Source: Tepidimonas fonticaldi
GTDB taxonomy: Bacteria > Pseudomonadota > Gammaproteobacteria > Burkholderiales > Burkholderiaceae_C
Reading direction: 5' to 3'
Assembly: GCF_007556755.1 (NCBI RefSeq)
Contig: NZ_VJOO01000018.1
Location: forward strand, 1 to 62,192
DNA: 62,192 nucleotides
Shown: positions 60,608-62,192 of the stretch, one piece after another
Layout: each line of letters opens with the position of its first letter
How positions within the stretch are numbered: position 1 is the first letter of the stretch
Notes under the pieces: model-generated
What the model saw: only the letters and a program-made list of their open reading frames with translations
Database searches by the model: none
Told to the model about the DNA's origin: nothing
Made by a program: the position numbers and the translations under genes

Positions 60608-61243
60608 ATGACCAACCCCGCGCTTGCCACCCCGACGCGCCGCCGCTGGCTGGCGTGGGCCGCGGCCGCGCCGCTGGCCGCCGCGCTGCCCGGCTGCGGC
60701 TACAACGAGTTCCAGCGCCTGGACGAGGAGGTGCGCGCCGCCTGGGCCGAGGTGCTCAACCAGTACCAGCGCCGCGCCGACCTGGTGCCCAATCTGGTGG
60801 CCACCGTGCAGGGCGAGGCCAACTTCGAGCGCGAGACGCTGACGCGCGTCATCGAGGCGCGCGCCCGCGCCACCGCGATCCAGGTCACGCCCGAGATGCT
60901 GCAGGACCCGCAGGCGCTGCAGCGCTTCCAGGCCGCGCAGGGGGAGCTGGGCGGCGCGCTGGCGCGCCTGCTGGCGGTGGCCGAGCAGTACCCGAATCTG
61001 AAGGCCAACCAGGGCTTCGCCGACCTGCGCGTGCAGCTGGAAGGCACCGAAAACCGCATCGCCGTGGCGCGCAACCGCTACATCCAGGCGGTGCAGCGCT
61101 ACAACACGCTGGCGCGCAGCTTCCCGACCAACCTGACGGCCAAGGTGTTCGGCTACGCGCCCAAGCCGGGCTTTGCCCCCGCCGACGAGGCGACGCTGGC
61201 GCAGCCGCCGAAGGTGGAATTCCCGGCCACGCCGGGGCGCTGA
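60608..61243 (+). CDS. lemA: LemA-family lipoprotein
   Basis: 211 residues from ATG 60608. A basic N-terminus (RRRWLAW) and hydrophobic run ending ALPGC form a lipobox with Cys32. The LemA helix-bundle pattern follows: AWAEVLNQYQRRADLVPNLVATV, LTRVIEARARAT, LLAVAEQYPNLKANQGFADLRVQLEGTENRIAVARNRYIQAVQRYN. The family is membrane-associated with unknown biochemical function, and is usually followed by a TPM-domain gene as here. Confidence 0.9.
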   Translation: MTNPALATPTRRRWLAWAAAAPLAAALPGCGYNEFQRLDEEVRAAWAEVLNQYQRRADLVPNLVATVQGEANFERETLTRVIEARARATAIQVTPEMLQDPQALQRFQAAQGELGGALARLLAVAEQYPNLKANQGFADLRVQLEGTENRIAVARNRYIQAVQRYNTLARSFPTNLTAKVFGYAPKPGFAPADEATLAQPPKVEFPATPGR

Positions 61244-61254
61244 GGGGCGCGGGC

Positions 61255-62192
61255 GTGCCTGCCGCCGCCGGATCCCCGCGCGCCGTGGCCGGCGTGGCCC
61301 CGAGTGAGGGTCCGCGCGGGCACGGCGGCCGCCGCCTCGCGTGGCGGGCGTGGGTCTGGCTGATGCTGTTGCTGGCGTGGGCATCGCCGGCGCTCGCGCA
61401 GGCCCTGCAGCCGGTGCCGGCGCTGACCGCCCGCGTGATGGACCTGACCGGCACCCTGACCGCCGAGCAGCGCACGGCGCTGGAGGCGCGGCTGGCGGCG
61501 TTCGAGCGCGAGCGCGGCAGCCAGGTGGTGGTGCTGCTGGTGCCGACCACCGCGCCGGAAGACATCACCGACTACACGCAGCGCGTCGGCGATGCGTGGA
61601 AGATCGGCCGGCGCGACGTCGGGGACGGCGTGCTGCTGGTGGTGGCCAAGGACGACCGCCGCGTGCGCATCGCCACCGCGAAGGCGGTGGAAGGCGCGCT
61701 GCCGGACCTGCTGGCCAGCCGCATCATCGAGCGCGCCATCGTGCCGCACTTCCGCCAGGGCGACTTCTTCGGCGGGCTGCAGGCCGGCGTCGAGCAGATT
61801 CTGGCCGCGCTGGCCGGCGAGGTGCTGCCGCCACCCGAACCGGCCGCGGCCCGCCCCGGCGCGGCCGATGGCACCGACGTCGAGGGTGCGCTGGTGTTCG
61901 CGTTCTTCGCCGTGCCGGTCATCGCCACCGTCACGCGCGCGCTGCTCGGCCGCGTGCTCGGGGCGGCCGCCACGGCGGGGCTGGCCGGGCTGGTCGGCGC
62001 CGGCCTGGGCCTGTCGGCCGGCTGGCTGGCGCTGCTGGTCGTGGCGGCATTCGTGCTGGCGCTGTCGGGCGTGTCGGTCGCGGTAGGGGGTGGCGGCCAG
62101 CAGCACGCGCGGCTCCAGCGTCTGCACCACGGCCCGGTCCAGCAGCGTGGCCTGGCGCTCGAAGACCAGCCCGGCATCCAGCGCGGCCGTCG
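61255..62192 (+). CDS. TPM-domain membrane protein (YgcG-like), 3' part abnormal
   Basis: Starting at GTG 61255, a signal-like helix (VWLMLLLAWASPALAQ) is followed by the TPM_phosphatase domain: ARVMDLTGTLTAEQRTALEARL, GSQVVVLLVPTT, DYTQRVGDAWKIGRRDVGDGVLLVVAKDDRRVRIATAKAVEGALPD. Two C-terminal helices follow (VFAFFAVPVIATVTRALL, LSAGWLALLVVAAFVLAL). The usual Gly/Ser-rich tail begins (VAVGGGG) but is replaced at about 62085 by sequence that reads better as another gene on the opposite strand. No stop occurs before the window end. Confidence 0.75.
   Translation, partial: MPAAAGSPRAVAGVAPSEGPRGHGGRRLAWRAWVWLMLLLAWASPALAQALQPVPALTARVMDLTGTLTAEQRTALEARLAAFERERGSQVVVLLVPTTAPEDITDYTQRVGDAWKIGRRDVGDGVLLVVAKDDRRVRIATAKAVEGALPDLLASRIIERAIVPHFRQGDFFGGLQAGVEQILAALAGEVLPPPEPAAARPGAADGTDVEGALVFAFFAVPVIATVTRALLGRVLGAAATAGLAGLVGAGLGLSAGWLALLVVAAFVLALSGVSVAVGGGGQQHARLQRLHHGPVQQRGLALEDQPGIQRGR
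62085..62192 (-). CDS. Partial minus-strand coding sequence entering from the right, unidentified
   Basis: Reading leftwards from the window edge, one minus-strand frame has strongly coding-like third-position GC (ALDAGLVFERQATLLDRAVV then LEPRVLLAATPYRDR). It has no stop where the good codon pattern ends near 62085, so it appears to be cut at the junction with the TPM gene. I do not recognise the family. Confidence 0.4.

Overview
The window is a GC-rich, densely coded chromosomal segment of a Gram-negative betaproteobacterium, most likely Burkholderiales and close to Comamonadaceae. This rests on the Omp32-like porin, the DUF4148 protein, minCDE, the pur/fba/pyk gene set and the periplasmic-binding-protein (TRAP) style of solute uptake. 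The genus cannot be fixed from sequence alone. No rRNA, tRNA, CRISPR array or intact insertion sequence was seen.

Layout. 1-7 kb: a polyamine block with a transaminase, gamma-glutamylputrescine synthetase, gamma-glutamyl-GABA hydrolase, MocR-type regulator and gamma-glutamylputrescine oxidase. 7-12.7 kb: a LysR regulator, a DUF4148 protein, PhoX phosphatase behind a good pho box, a secreted phosphoesterase-like protein and a porin. 12.8-18.7 kb: an MFS exporter divergent from a class III aminotransferase, a hemerythrin protein behind an FNR-type box, and a CopA/CopZ copper pair. 19-21 kb: minCDE. 21-34.5 kb: sua5-purK-purE and purC-fba-ppc-pgi on the minus strand, separated by a plus-strand insert (thioredoxin co-chaperone, ferredoxin, Spy-like protein, response regulator, histidine kinase).

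34.6-37.3 kb is a graveyard. It holds a sodium:solute symporter, a small membrane protein and a CBS/DUF294 protein, all damaged. Damage takes the form of apparent internal in-frame excisions plus an amber codon and a frameshift, while the small symporter subunit (DUF4212) between them looks intact. A similar collapse is seen at 53.8-54.4 kb, where a HlyD-type adaptor and an ABC ATPase have shrunk to about 600 bp.

39.8-48.9 kb is an accessory island. It contains an orphan HigA, HicBA, an MmeI-like single-chain restriction-modification enzyme, a three-gene ABC-three-component (ABC-3C) system and a RHH-RelE type toxin-antitoxin pair. It is bracketed by a short terminase-like remnant and a truncated prohead-protease-like gene, so it probably replaced the interior of a prophage. 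The truncated prophage gene runs into the Fur-box promoter of feoAB. Downstream, a second Fur-box promoter drives three small poorly described genes (51.4-52.4 kb).

54.4-60.6 kb is a complete pyroglutamate locus. A MarR-family regulator with a perfect 20-bp palindrome in the divergent promoter faces a TRAP transporter (dctPQM) and the 5-oxoprolinase genes pxpB, pxpC and pxpA. A LemA lipoprotein and a TPM-domain protein follow. The TPM gene appears to meet another truncated gene head-on at the right edge.
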